Positions 1 through 16,394 are shown, numbered from the stretch's first letter. The stretch is DNA of 64,000 nucleotides from Toxotes chatareus (GCA_016801885.1 CM028891.1:13809517-13873516), one strand, 5' to 3'. Notes: generated from the letters alone by a model not told the origin. Made by a program: numbers and translations.

Positions 1-1760
<1,760 letters not shown>

Positions 1761-4700
1761 CATCCCGGCCGTGACATCACCACCAAGTCTAAACCTGGCT
1801 TTTATTATGACTGCGTACACACACAAAACACACAACACACGGCTGCATAATATGTGTTTACATTAAAGCAGAGGCAACAGCACATATAAACACTTTTACT
1901 CTGATCGCTTATCTATTCGTTTGGCTTGTCATGTTGAATAAACACACCTTTTTTTTTGCACAGTTAGTCCTGTATCTACAACCGACTAAATATTCGAAAA
2001 ATCTGAATGGACAGTGGTGCAACGGTGGTTAGTCTAAATGAATGACAACCCTAGTAGCATGGATTTAGATGGTAGAAAGCCACGTTCACCTCACTGAGTC
2101 TAATATATCTTCACACAGCAAAACACACAATAGTTTGGTCCCATGGAAGTTTTTATGTTTACACTGTACCCCTCCCTTAAGGAAAGTAATTATATGAAGG
2201 GTAAACAGATGAGCCCCGACATGGCATTAGCTAGTGAAATACAGACCCCTAGTGGACAAGAGGGGGATTACAAGAAATAGTTCCAAGACATCTTTTCAGT
2301 GCAGATATCAAATTTGTGAAAATTACAACAAAAACTGAGATACACATAAACATAGTTTTACCTAACCTGCACTGATCATTTTTATGTCACATGTGTATTT
2401 GGCCAAATTCTGCGATAAAATGTCAGCTCAGAGGAATATAGTTGCATGAAGTAATTTTGTCCATCTGCATCACAAGATCTAGGCTAAAGGTGTACATATA
2501 CATTGCAAATTGCGCATACACTGTGTGACTTTTGTTGGAGTAAAAGTTGATTTTAAAAAAATCGGAAACAGTTGTTTAGCAAAAATGAAACTAATATTAG
2601 CTCAAGTATCAGCCAAGTTAAGATTCTTTTTGGTCAAACTCCTTATTTTATGTTGCTATTAATGTCAGAATTGAAAAGAGCAGTGTTATTCTATGATGTC
2701 TTGGTCCCTTCCACACACTTTCTTTGTGTAAGTATTTTAATGTACAACTCTGTGTACAGTTAATGTGAGCTGCAGGAGCTTGCTACTGTCACAGTGTAAG
2801 AACTGTGAGCAAAGCCTGCAGTGTTCAGTCAAAACAGAGTTGTTTGTGCTTCTGCCTGCTGCCTGAGGGAGGTTCTGTAGTGATTTTAACAGTCGACACA
2901 GCATTTTACTACCAGACATGCCACTACTTGGCAGTTGTAACTAAACTCAGATTTTTAATGAGGAGTCCGTACCTGTGAGTACACTTCGTGGGTTAAATCC
3001 TAAAGCTACAATATAATTCCGCTATAATGTCAGGATTATTTCATTAATTCTACTGGTAACTGTTCACAGGGTTCCCAATAATAGAGGACTTTGTGGTTTT
3101 TTTCTTGAAAGTAAATTATTAACTTTTACAAGCAAGTTTTTTGAGTAAGCAATCCACAAGTGTGTTTAGTGGAGTATTTATGCAACTGTGTGTACTATAA
3201 ATCAGTAAGTGGAGCTCAGGTACTCCTGTATGAATGAGCTTAAGTGTCTATGTGCAAGAGGTGGCAACTTTGGATACGATCTCTAATAATGGCACAAATG
3301 TGTTCCCTTTGTTATCAATGTTCCATGACTTGGAAAACAGTGTTTACAAGTTTCCCAGATTATTAAGTCTTCCTGCAACATTTATTTTATTGTGTGGTTT
3401 GGATTAATTGGTGTTTCCTTGTGTAGGAAACCATCTTTTTATGAGTTCACATTAGCAGAGGACTAAAAGGCTTTTCAGGGTACCAAAAGGTTCTCATGCC
3501 ACTAATCTAAACACCTATTTGCTTTTAACATTTATTATAATTACATTGTTGGGAATTCTGCAGTGCTCTGACTCCAGGAAGTCTGTGCTCCGTGCACATT
3601 TGTCCACCAAACATTTAGAGGGAATTTCATTTAGTGCTGACATATTGACAGCAGGAGATTGGGAATCTAGGAGCAAGGAAGTAAATAAACCTTGACTTTC
3701 TTTGCACAAATGGGTTGCAGGAAAACAAATCTGATTATATGGGAGTTCCCAAAGGTGATGTTTACTGCAGATATATTCAAAAACTTCAAATCTGTGAAAA
3801 AAGTTATCAAAAAATTAAATAAAAAATGGTTGTTTCTGTAAGTGATTGTCAAATTTAAGTTTTATATCCAATGCAGGTTTTCAGATGTGATGCGCCCTCT
3901 AGTGGTCAATCAGGGAGCCAGCAGCAGATTCAGACCTGCTCCCCAAACTGAGGCAATTTTCATCCTTTTGCATACATCTACCATATTCAGTTTAACAGGT
4001 AATGGACACTCACCAGCAGCTGTCAACTACTGATACAACCAAGCATGCTTTATTCTTAGATTCTTAGATGATTTCAGTAAATGTGTAGGATGTCTCATCT
4101 GGTACATTTACAGAAATTATTATTAATGTGTGTCATCTCTGTTAAATATACCAATAAATAAAATTGATTTCATTCTTTACGCGCTTTAGAAATAAAATTA
4201 ACAAAAATATATTTTAAAAAATAAGTTTGAGTTTGAAATTTTAAAAGGATTAAAGGATTCAGATTGGGATCAAAACGTAACTGAGATATTTTTGACCAAG
4301 TTCTCTGAGTTACAAGCAAGAAATGTTAACGTTATACAAAGTCTCTGTGTCAGGGTCCCCTGGGCCTGTACCAGGTACGTCCATTTGATACCTCCATCTA
4401 TGGTTCAGCTCTATAGATAAATAAACTTGGTCAAAATAATAACCAGTTTCACACACCAATTATGCAGAGGGCCATAACTCTCCTACCTTAAGTAAACATC
4501 CAACAGAAAAGAATAACTAGAACAGCTGAAAACATGACCCATGCACTGGGTCCCAATGGGTCTGAAAACTTAACCCCTGACCTTTCAGAGTCTCATTAAA
4601 GTAGTGGTTAGAGATTTCTATCTGATTTAAGCAGTTAATTCATGAGCACTGCCCCTCTGGTTGAAAGTTTCAACTGTGTTTGTGGCCCGGAGTAGTCAGA

Positions 4701-4892
4701 AGTGCTTTGTTGCACCTGTAAACACACCCAGCACTAACACCATCAGATCCCAAACTACACCTGTACATCACTGCAGCAGGATGAGAAGTTGAACCACTGG
4801 AGGGCAGCTAAAACAGGGGGTACTAAGTTAAGTTGTTAACTTGGATGCCTACTAACACAAGCTAGAGTGCAACTGTCCCCAAACAATACTAA
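1761..4892. other. Intergenic DNA, no gene seen
   Basis: AT-rich sequence between the divergent ankh and myc genes. No open frame has recognisable protein similarity or flanking splice sites that I trust. Short motifs of the 'CCTCTAGTGGTCA' kind at about 2245 and 3895 resemble pieces of old fish interspersed repeats but are too short to classify. Confidence 0.6.
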
Positions 4893-5395
4893 GAGTCTAC
4901 AGCCATGCTAGTGGCTCTGTGAGACTGCACTTAGGTACATTGGTGCTTTAAAATAAACACTAAAAGCAGTATGCTCACACACTCACAATGACTAACATAT
5001 TGATGCAATACTAACATGCTGATGCATTTTCATCTTAATGTAGCTTGTTAGACTTGATTTCCCTTATTAGTGCTAAGCACAAATGGCAGCTGAGTATTGG
5101 ATAAATAAAAATTTGATGCACTGGTGCTATATTTCATCCTGAAAGGGACTTCACCAAATTTCACAGCAATTCACCCAATAAACCATAAATTTGAACTGCT
5201 GGTGACGTTAGAGGAAAATTGGATCACCCCAAATCATGAGAAATCATTGTTTGGTCACTGTGAATATCTGTACAAAATTTCCTCTGAGTTCATCCAATGG
5301 TTGTTGAAACATTTTGGTCTGGACTGCAGTGGTAGACCAACCAGTAAATTGAAATTGCCATTCGTAGAGCCATTCTCCTGGCATGCCTAAAAACT
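4893..5395 (+). mobile_element. Teleost MITE-like interspersed repeat
   Basis: The left end (4901-4920, CCATGCTAGTGGCTCTG) and the right end (about 5366-5386, GTAGAGCCATTCTCCTGGCATG) are imperfect inverted copies of each other. The interior has phrases I recognise from a very abundant percomorph repeat: alternating 'GCTAACATG' motifs near 5000-5050, 'TTTCATCCTGAAAGGGAC', 'CATCCAATGGTTGTTGA' and 'TTTTGGTCTGGAC'. It encodes no transposase, so it is non-autonomous. I cannot name the superfamily with certainty. An 88-codon open frame inside it (5124-5390) is a by-product of the repeat, not a gene. Confidence 0.75.
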
Positions 5396-6718
5396 GCATC
5401 TATCTGTACTTAGACCTGCGTGGGGATTTACAGTGTGAAAAACCCGGCTGTTAAATACACTGCTGAGCTGCATTTCAGGAATTAAATACTCTTACACTCC
5501 TGTTCCCTCCACAGACAGAATTTTCCAACTTTGCCAAAATATTCAAATTAAGTACAAATTTAGCATCAAATAAAGAAGCTGAAGCTGAGCTGTCACTGAA
5601 GGAAAACGTCATCGCATGTTAGTCACGTACTGAACTGCAGAGAGAGGAACTAGCAAATGTTTGACAAAGAATGCTTTAATATGGGTAAATAACCTGTGCA
5701 CAGCCATTCATTCAAACTCATCACGCACTTCTCCATCTGTAGAAACTGGATGCTACAGGTGACCCAACTGGAAATCAAGGTCATAAGAAGTTATCACCAC
5801 CTACTCACATTCCAGGTGTTCTTCCTCATGTTCCACAAAGCGGATTTATGTTCTCTTCAGAATATGGACCATCCGATTCACTAATACAGAACACATTGCC
5901 ATAATAAAACAACTCAAACAATCCACATTCAGGAGGATAGAGCTTCTGGATATGATGGACGCTCTGAACATTCCCTCTCTTCCTTCCCCATTTCCTTTTT
6001 TTGCCTCATGATCATTTGCCTCTAACCGTCATCTCCCCTCCAGGTTTTTGATTTAAGGTCATTATCTTGTGACTTCTCGTTCCTATCATGGACCCTAAAC
6101 AAAAAGACACGCAAGATCAAAAAATCCGACAGCTGATATCCTCCTCCTACCAATTTACAACACAAGCAATGCCCTGCCTCACCATAACCATGACCTGTCC
6201 CTCTCCTCAGATAACACCTGAATCCCAAGTAAAACCGTTGCCCCCATAAACAACCAGTAACTTACATCCTCATGCTGCGGGTGTGGTCTGTTTTGGGTGA
6301 AATTGACTTGGAGTACTGGCTAGCCCAGTTTTCTCTGAAAAGAAGAAATTCATGGAACTGCAGAAATGATCCCACCTCACGTATGTCAAGCGTGCAACAG
6401 TGACGAGACTTGAACTGTTCAACAGGGAAACCACAGGGTGTGTTATGTGCTTGTTCCCACAGTGTTAAGACGACTGAATGTGCACCAGGTGCTCAGATCA
6501 TTTCATTGCACACCACAGTTGCAGCCAGTCAAGTGTGAGAACTGACTGAGAAACTTCGAAAGTGTGAATTGTTGTCGATGCATTACTGATGTGGCTACAA
6601 GTGCTGCTGGTTGCACAAGAGTATTGATATTAAATCAAGGAAAGGAGCATGAGTCACATATCATTATGTATATCTGTATTTCATACACTAAAAGATTAAA
6701 AGAACACGACACCTCTCG
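5396..6718. other. Intergenic DNA, no gene seen
   Basis: No supported gene, RNA or clear repeat boundary. A pyrimidine-rich tract lies near 5970-6060. Short open frames on both strands lack coding character. Confidence 0.55.
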
Positions 6719-7320
6719 TTACATTGGGAATATGATGGTTTTGTGATTTACCAGGGCTCTGAAGAGTCCCACGCCAAGTGAGCATTGTGTTTCTATGACA
6801 CTGTTACAGGATAGCACAAGATAATTTATGTATCTTTCCCAGGCAGTTGGAGGAATTGTTTTCTGAGCTATCTTATGTTACTTATTTGAATATGTAACAA
6901 TGCTTTTCTATCGGTTTTTATTTATTTATGATGTAATTCCTCTTTTCCTTTGTAATCATCGTGATATTCTTTATTTTATTTTGTTGTTATAGGGTATGAG
7001 GTGGCGGTGTGGGTGGAGTAAGGTGGTTATGAAGTGCTGTTACATTGGGAATATGATGGTTTTGTGATTTACCAGGGCTCTGAAGAGTCCCACGCCAAGT
7101 GAGCATTGTGTTTCTATGACACTGTTACAGGATAGCACAAGATAATTTATGTATCTTTCCCAGGCAGTTGGAGGAATTGCTGCTATCTTATGTTACTTAT
7201 TTGAATATGTAACAATGCATATCGGTTTTATTTATTTATGATTGATATTCTTTATTTTATTTTGTTGTTATAGGGTATGAGGTGGCGGTGTGGGTGGAGT
7301 AAGGTGGTTATGAAGTGCTG
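6719..7320 (+). repeat. Direct tandem duplication, two copies of about 0.3 kb
   Basis: The block at 6719-7039 (321 bases) is followed at once by a second copy at 7040-7320 (281 bases). Both start TTACATTGGGAATATGATGG and both end in GGTGGTTATGAAGTGCTG. They are nearly identical except that the right copy lacks about 40 bases in total, in two places: the TTTTCTGAG-type segment near 7178, and a T-rich segment of the first copy near 6930-6965. The unit is non-coding and I do not recognise it as a known transposon. The near identity points to a recent duplication. Confidence 0.93.
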
Positions 7321-8067
7321 CCAAGCAGGAATGGGGTTGGAAATATGGGGGCATGCTGCACAATGTAGGGACATATAATTTATATGTTGATATATGGCCA
7401 CGCCATATTTTCTTGCTGCACCTGCACCGTGTGTATTTTTAAAGGATGTAATAAAAGCAATAAAACATTTGGCTAGATTCCTGCACATGGAGGGTGGAGG
7501 AAGAATTCGGCACTTAACTCTAGTGGCTTTCCTTTTTAATTTTACTAGATTTGTCTTTGGCAGGAAATCCTCTCGGCACACACGAAGACACAAAACAAAT
7601 CTTAAGTGCAAAATGCTAAGCTGTCACTCTGTAACTATAAACACGCTGCAGGTTAGGCTGCATGCAGCTGTTACAGGCTGTGTCAATAACTGTACGTTGT
7701 CACTGTCAATAATTAATGACACAATTAGCTCTTGAGCAGTTTAACAGATCTGCCATGCTCTCATTGTTGAATGCTTAGTTGGCAACCTCCTCCCACCAAC
7801 TAAGCTGAACAACTATTGATTTTCTGCCTCGTTCCAAGGCATCATGCTGAATCGTCTCCTGGCCGTGTGAGAAGAAGCACACCCTCGATTTTTTTCTGTA
7901 TGTGTCTGCTGATGTGTTAGTCTTTCTCTATATGAGTGAATTTAAGCGCAGTTGTGTGTCCATGTTTGTCAGACACTGCCATACGACTGATGGAGACAGC
8001 AAAAGTTTCATGTTTTAGAAACATGAACCATGAAATGTTTGGGGGTTTTCTTTGCATGAAACATTAA
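7321..8067. other. Intergenic DNA, no gene seen
   Basis: No gene recognised. Overlapping open frames of 113 and 119 codons on opposite strands (7394-7735 and 7252-7611) have no family I know, no splice context and AT-rich composition; I treat both as chance. Confidence 0.55.
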
Positions 8068-8140
8068 GTACAAGTCCCTCAGATTTGTACTTAAGTACAG
8101 TACTTGAGTAAATGTACTTAGTTACATTCTACCACAACTG
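8068..8140 (+). repeat. Fragment of 'GTACTTAAGTAC' teleost interspersed repeat
   Basis: The segment contains TTGTACTTAAGTACAGTACT followed by TGAGTAAATGTACTTAGTTAC, a self-complementary pattern of GTACTT/AAGTAC units that is the recognisable core of a high-copy fish repeat. Only the core survives here, so its class is not assigned. Confidence 0.6.
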
Positions 8141-10738
8141 CAAACTATAAGATCATGTCAGCATCGGCTCCTGTGGATCATGGTAACAGGCACAAGATGA
8201 GGCATAGGAAAGGAATATACTGACCCTAGCAGGGCTTGTACAGCCAGTGTGTGCTGAATATGCTGCACATTTAAGACCACAGGACTCAGGACGTTGGATC
8301 TGTGGTCAGAAATTAGGGAAGTACAGAAAAGCAGCCACTGAGTCAAAAGGAAGGAAACCAAAGTGTGATAGTCTATCTCCTGACTAATTCAACAGTCATA
8401 CATCTAACTGTATGGTCAGTGGAAAAGAGTAGACAAAATCCTCTGGTATTTCTTCTTTAACAAGGACAAAGTGATCAGATTTTAGTGGTGAGCAGCTGTG
8501 GATGCCTGTCTGGGTGAATGAGGAAGTCGGGATTTTTATTTTTCATTCGAGCAATATTTTCCTTTCTGTAAGAATACTATTGATAGATTCTTGTTTCTTG
8601 CTCTTGTTTGAACATGGCTGTGACTCGTTGCTTCCTGTGTGATTGTGATGAGTGTTTCTTTCTGTTTGAATGAGATTTTGGTATCATTTGCTCCTTTAGA
8701 TAACTCTATGGGGAGAGACTGTGGACACCTATGATTCATCATCGCATGCACCATCACCAGTCACCGGCGGCCGTTCAGTAGTTAAGACGTCACCCCAGAC
8801 TTAGGGAAACAGTCACACATCACAAATCCCTTTAGCCTCTCACTTTCATCCACCACTCCTTATACATTTCATTTCTCTGTTTAAATTTCTTTCTACATCT
8901 TTGCTTTCATTTTGTTTTAAATGCTCTATGCTGTATTTCTATTTACACACACACCTTTTGTGCCTTGATGTAAAGCTCTATGAGTTACCCTTGCTTGATA
9001 CAGTGTGGTTGTGGGTTATCTCAAGTAACCAGCAGTCCTTTAAACACCGAATTGCTGTACAGTTACTGGGTGCAATGCTGTGATAAAGAGCAGTATAACA
9101 AAACTAAAGTAAATCTTTGTAAATAGCTGGCTTAAATACTTGGAAAATAAATGCATACAGCAATTTGTATTAATGTGATGTGTTATGTAAATAGATGTTT
9201 TTGCTATTAATATTGATTTCCCAAAGCCAAACTAAATGGAAAACTCTGCTCTCAATGGAAAATAATTTCTGTTTTTGTAAATAGAACCTCTGCACTTTAT
9301 TGTACAAACTGTGTCAATTGGAGGTGGGAGAACCAGTTTGACTGAGGAAGAAAAAAAAAAAAAACAGCACAATCAAACCTCTCCTGAGCACCTTCAGTCT
9401 CCACTTATCAGAGGAAATGATGCCAGATCCGGTCTAAAAGCTTCCCTCTGTGTCTCCAGGCACTCTGAAACACCGTAACACAAGAAACATCCAGAGCCGA
9501 TAAACACAATGACCACAACACATGACCCTTGTGGTTATGATCGCTATCCTCCATGCAGCATCCCAGAGTGAGGAAAGGAGAGAAGGGGGAGAAGGGATGA
9601 AGGAATGAGCACAGAGGAAAGGAGAGAGGGTGGAATTTCAGTTTGGGGATTTTCTTCACTTCCTCCGGAGTTAAAGTGATAACAAGAGAAACTCGTGAAA
9701 TTTATATCTCCTTTTTCTCTCCTGTTGTGTCTCCTCTTTGCTCTCCTCTATTTGTTCACCCAAGTATTGGTTTGTCTTTTGCTCTGAAGCCTTAAGCTGT
9801 GGACACTTACTGTATCTAAGACACACTTGGAAAGAAATGTGCACATTTCCTTTAACTCACTGTTATTGTTTTATCTGTTCAGGTAGTAAGATTTCTGACA
9901 AAGTAAAAAAAACAAAAACAAAATAGAAACTGATCATTTTAATAAATTAACTTTTTTAGAATTGCACTGGATCATACGTCGCTAATGAATTAATCTTTTT
10001 TTTTTTTTTTTTACAGCTAATTATAAATAGTACAACCCACTGGCTGAAGACTGGTGGCTGCTATATTTGTCATTTAATGCTTCTCCAGAACTCATTTTTT
10101 TGATGACTGAGCGCTCTGTTGTTACTGAGCCGTTTATAGTGTTACAGCCTCGCTCTTTCGGATTCTGTAATGTAATCTCAGCAAATAATCTCTCAGTTCA
10201 TGGTGGTTTATGTTATTGTGTTCACCTTCATGATGCGACCCCCTACATCCCCCTGGCTGATGTCCCCTCCCGGATCACTTTGAACAGCAGAGGGCGCTCC
10301 AAGCCCGTTTAATGCCACCCCACCCACTTCACCACTACAGCTGAGGAGGGCATCTCCATCCAACTGCGGTACCCATCTGATGTCTTTAATTGCTTCCTTC
10401 CTGTAGTTAATTGGTGCCAATGTGTCCAACCTCAAAACCGAGCCACATTACATGGTCAGGACGAGTGGTTCAACTATTTCTTAGTGTGTGCATGTCAACA
10501 TACAGCTCCATGGCTCTCAAACTGCAGATATTTGGTGTGTCTTCTTGTTGAAATCACCTGTTTCAGCCAATTCAGCGCTGTCAGAGCCTGCAGACAGAGC
10601 GAGGTGAGCTGCTGCTGCTGCACCTGTGAGTGTGAGCTTTGCATTTGGGTTATCCTGAAATTGCTGCACAAACTATACAAACCTGGCAACTTGTGCTATT
10701 TATAGTGTTTCTGCAGATTCAATCACAAAAAAGCAGAA
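8141..10738. other. Intergenic DNA upstream of myc, no gene seen
   Basis: No supported gene. Homopolymer runs occur near 9352-9364 (A) and 9995-10012 (T). The 10240-10400 stretch is more GC-balanced than its surroundings and contains a 'GCAGAGGGCGCTCC' CTCF-like string at 10288-10301, which could be a distal element of myc, but this is only a guess from position and composition. Confidence 0.5.
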
Positions 10739-10766
10739 TTTTTTTTTTTTTTTTTTTTTTTTTTTT
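10739..10766. repeat. Poly(T) run
   Basis: An uninterrupted run of 28 T, about 0.5 kb upstream of the presumed myc transcription start. Such a tract can exclude nucleosomes, or it may be the tail of a minus-strand retroposed copy; no adjacent element is recognised. Confidence 0.95.
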
Positions 10767-10869
10767 GGTGAACAATCAATATACTTTCAGATCCTTAATC
10801 TCACTTGTGGACTAATTTCGTTGAGACCATTACACTTACCATTTTTTTTCAAGGTTTGTTCAGCAACAT

Positions 10870-11230
10870 TTCTGGCGGGAAAGTAGTAAAATAATTCAAC
10901 CTAATTATCTGTCACTACTACTTATGTTAGTGTTTTTCGCCTGTCCCCAGTCAATGGCAGCTCTACTCTACTATAACCCCTCCCACTTCGTTTTAAAAGA
11001 AATAGACCCCAAGTGAAATTTAAAAGAGAAAAATATACCACTCAGTGAGTTAATACCCAGATAAATGCACGTGTTCAAGTACGGGTTAATCATTATGGGG
11101 TGTGAGAATTATTTTCTTTAGAAAGCGGAGAATAAAATTAGGGTGTGTTGCATTTTCAAGGCCGGCGAGCGTTTCGCGGGAAAATCGGCGGAGGGATACA
11201 ACGAAGGGGGTTTTTATTGCAGTCGGCTGC
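10870..11230 (+). promoter_or_regulatory. myc: myc promoter with E2F sites and C-rich box
   Basis: Three elements are visible. First, TTTCGCGGGAAAA at 11172-11184 is a near-perfect E2F site, followed by CGGCGGAGGGAT. The order GCGGGAAAA then GGAGGGAT is the same as I know from the human MYC P2 promoter, where E2F drives cell-cycle expression. Second, GGCGGGAAAG at 10874-10883 is another E2F-type site. Third, ACCCCTCCCAC near 10975-10986 resembles the CT-element/KLF-Sp1 boxes of MYC promoters. I see no good TATA box in the human position; the start site is probably 40-70 bases after the 11172 site. Factor binding is inferred from motif and position. Confidence 0.65.
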
Positions 11231-11318
11231 CGTCTCAGCTGTGATTCTCACGCTGCTGTTGACAGAGTGCGCGTCGTCCTCGTAGGGTCGCCGGTGCAGC
11301 CTTTGCAGCTCCTCATGC

Positions 11319-13488
<2,170 letters not shown>

Positions 13489-13695
13489 AGTTTGAATCAG
13501 ACTTTTTGGCCTTTTGTTTTTTATGCAAGTTTAAGACTTAGGGTGTACAGTTGTTGTTGCATGCAAATGCAAAATGGATTCAGTTGTTTGGAATCTTGTT
13601 TGATTTCAATGTTAAAACTGCCTCAATAGAAGTTATGGGTGGATTAAATATTTAAAAGTTTATTTTTATTAATAAAATATTAAAAATGGGACTGT
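13489..13695 (+). terminator. myc: myc 3' UTR and polyadenylation signal
   Basis: After the TAA stop (13486-13488) the sequence turns AT-rich. A canonical AATAAA lies at 13671-13676, so cleavage is expected about 10-25 bases later. The 3' UTR would be only about 0.2 kb, with U-rich stretches near 13650-13670 that fit the known instability of myc mRNAs. A more distal site cannot be excluded. Confidence 0.75.
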
Positions 13696-14884
13696 CCCGT
13701 TTGGGGTCCCAAACCAAAATATAAATTTTTATGTTTTGTATATAATTAATATTTCCTAAGAAAATGTATTTTTGGATCTCAATTGTCTGGATGTTCAGAC
13801 CCAGTGTTTGGTTTTTTCCATTATGTTCATAGATTCTTTTTGAAATATAAAAAAATGTTTCCTCTTGAATTTGTGTCCTTGTTCTTGCACTGCAAAAAAC
13901 ACTCACAAATCCCATCACATCTTCCACTATTAGACTACATACAATAATATACGCTGGGGGTGCACGCTGGGAGGTATTGTATGGGTTCAACAAGAGGAAC
14001 GAGACAAAACAGGATCATGATTGTATGATTTGTATGAAGTCCAGCACATGACATGGACCCAGATGCTCAGATGAAGATGGCTGTTTCACACTGACTACTC
14101 AAGGTAACATGATTTGCTTTAGAGGCTAAATTAACAAATAGTTTCACCTGAAGATGCGATTTGGATGCAGTCCAAGTGCATGGTCACACAGAAGACAAGG
14201 TAAGACAAGGATACCCAGTTTGTGTGTCCAGGCATGTAAACTGCCACTACAGCTCTTTCTAAGTTGAGAGAGCATGTTACTGGAAATCCACTATAAGTGA
14301 TACTAAAGTAAACAACTTTCACAAAAAGACTTGGATGTTTGGATGTATGAATGGAAAACAGGTTGGTTTACAGCTGGCAGCTGTGTTCATTGGTGATCAG
14401 TTGCATGTGCAGACCTCTGACAGTCCAAGTGTGTATTATATTTATGATAACACTAGAATATTACACAAAGATAAAAGGTAAAGCTTATGTTCTTTTGGGA
14501 TGTAAGTAAACCTTCCTATTAAACTTATTTCGCCATTTAAGCTGTCTCTGATTCTAATCAGTCTCAGATAAAGATTCAACTATTATTTTTGGTGTATGAA
14601 AACAAAACAAAAACATTAATTTGCGCAGTTAAATTGCCTGTGCAGACTTTACACAGTCCAAATGTCTGTTTTCACAAGCAACTATAGACTGAAACAGTTT
14701 AAATCTAAATCATTGTGGGAATATTCGTGGAAAATAATAATAGCAAATAAAAACATTCTACAGAACAATAACTAAATGTCCCAGCTAAGTCCCACATACG
14801 GTTAAGTCTCCCCATTATATATTAGATCGTATATGTTCATATATACCTATAACATTATTGATTTTTATTTATTTACTTATTTAT
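13696..14884. other. Intergenic DNA between myc and the next promoter, no gene seen
   Basis: AT-rich, no supported coding region. Short open frames (for example 13652-13993 minus) are chance in AT-rich DNA. Confidence 0.6.
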
Positions 14885-14889
14885 TTACC

Positions 14890-15094
14890 GACGCCGATTT
14901 TTCAACCAGCTTTCCCGTCTCACCGTGACGTCACACGCCGTATCCCGAGCGCTCCCCTGAGCGCGTGGTCCTGGTCGCGAGCACATGGAATGAGGTCGAG
15001 ATTTGTGTCTGGGAGACGCGCGACTGATCATCAGGGGGGAAAAAAAGGAATATAAAAACAATAAAGCTGCCACAAAACCAACCTGAACAAGTCG
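14890..15094 (+). ncRNA. Candidate first exon and promoter of a PVT1-like lncRNA
   Basis: In strongly AT-rich surroundings, a GC-rich island with many CpGs appears at about 14888-15030. It holds a perfect CRE palindrome TGACGTCA (14926-14933). On the plus strand it ends in a strong splice donor, AAGTCG|GTAAGA (GT at 15095-15096). A canonical CACGTG E-box (15107-15112) follows just after the donor, so Myc could act on it. No conserved protein is encoded. In mammals the gene immediately downstream of MYC in the same orientation is the lncRNA PVT1, whose promoter has E-boxes; position and orientation suggest this is its fish counterpart. A TATAAAA at 15051-15057 leaves the start ambiguous: if used, exon 1 would be only about 15 bases, so an upstream CpG-type start is more likely. 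The identity is an inference. Confidence 0.45.
14926..14933. promoter_or_regulatory. Consensus CRE palindrome (CREB/ATF site)
   Basis: TGACGTCA, the full 8-base CREB/ATF consensus, within a CpG-rich island. It lies about 1.4 kb past the myc stop and about 170 bases before the predicted donor of the downstream transcript. Confidence 0.6.
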
Positions 15095-15106
15095 GTAAGA
15101 GCTCTT

Positions 15107-15112
15107 CACGTG
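15107..15112. promoter_or_regulatory. Canonical E-box CACGTG beside the downstream promoter
   Basis: The perfect Myc/Max consensus lies 12 bases after the predicted first-exon donor. It suggests feedback of Myc on its neighbour transcript, as known for mammalian PVT1. The motif is seen; binding is inferred. Confidence 0.5.
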
Positions 15113-16394
15113 TTTTCTATCGACTGCATTTATCATCTGTTTGAACTCATTGTTAAATTAGACGCATAAAGAGCCCTGATGATATTATAAAGTAAATCTC
15201 TCTGTCTTTCAATCTGTCTGTCTGATGAAAACTTCATTTAAAGAAGGTTATAGTAAGTGTGGGAATCAAAACGACTTTGCAGAGGTTTAATCTGATGTGA
15301 ATATAATGCATGTGGTGGTACAACCTGTCTGAAACTATTGTTCTCAGGACAAGTGTTATTTTCGTCTGGCTTTTCTATTGTCTGTCCAACTCCTGCTATT
15401 ACTGCAGGGTTTGGAGCTGGAGATGTTTAAAGCACATTTTCTGTTAGTCCTTTGTTGTTTCCGCTGATTACACTGACAGATGCTTACTTTATATCCAATG
15501 CTAAAGCTCATATTGTGGACTTTACAAGCCTTTATTCTCTATGGACCCCCTAAGTCTGGTGCTGCTTCAAGCATTGTTCTGTCTTTTCTGTTAGTATGAT
15601 AGTGCAGTTGTTTGGATCATGACAAGTGATAATAAAAGGCATCTGTGATAGTATCAGGTAACATTCTGCTGAATTTATAGGCTGCGTTGTGCAACATGGT
15701 GAGTTTGTTTGTGTGCAACAAAAGGAGACATATCTCTAAACTCCATTTGTGTTTTCCTGGAAAGTAAAATGCGGTTTTAGCAGAGGTGGCGGAGCTGCAT
15801 GTCTGAGATATGAGGTATTGCCACACTGAGACATAGGACCACCACAAAAGATGGAATTAGTGTGGATTCATTGTGTGGACTTTCTGGGTGGGCAGGGCAG
15901 TGTATATACTGAGCAGGGAAAGTGAGCTGTGACTGGCTGACCTGGGTTCAAGCCTCCTTGACAACGTGTAGCCACACTGCTGGAGTTTTGTCCAGTGAAA
16001 CTTCAAATCCACGTTCAGAGGAGGTGCCATTAAAAGTGAGCTTTGCAGCAGAGGATCAATACCTAGTAAATATAGACATTTACAGGTGGGCATTTGGGTT
16101 AACACTGGTTTGATTTGAGTGAAAAGTGAAAGTTTCAGTTATGGTTACAAATAGCTGCCATTTTAAACCACACTTTTCAATGTGTAGTTAGGACCCTGGT
16201 TTTAACCCATATGTGTAAAACCTGACATCTTTTCACCTGCAAATCACAAAAACCAGGGTTACTGCATGAAGTCATCAGCAGCAGCACCTGGAGAGCCTTT
16301 GTGTTTTTCAAAGTGGTGCACACAGTTTTATAGCCCTTTGCCATTGATTATGTGTTTCAAAAGTTTCACAAAGCAGTCAACTGCTAGGCCAGGC
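15113..16394. other. Non-coding, presumed lncRNA intron
   Basis: No gene or repeat recognised. Open frames here are short and overlap on both strands. Confidence 0.5.

Noticed and set aside
5124..5390. 88-codon open frame
   Set aside because: Lies inside the MITE-like repeat and is made of its consensus phrases.
15051..15057. TATAAAA near the putative lncRNA donor, as the main promoter TATA box
   Set aside because: Would leave an exon of only about 15 bases; the CpG island with CRE upstream is the better promoter, so not called separately.
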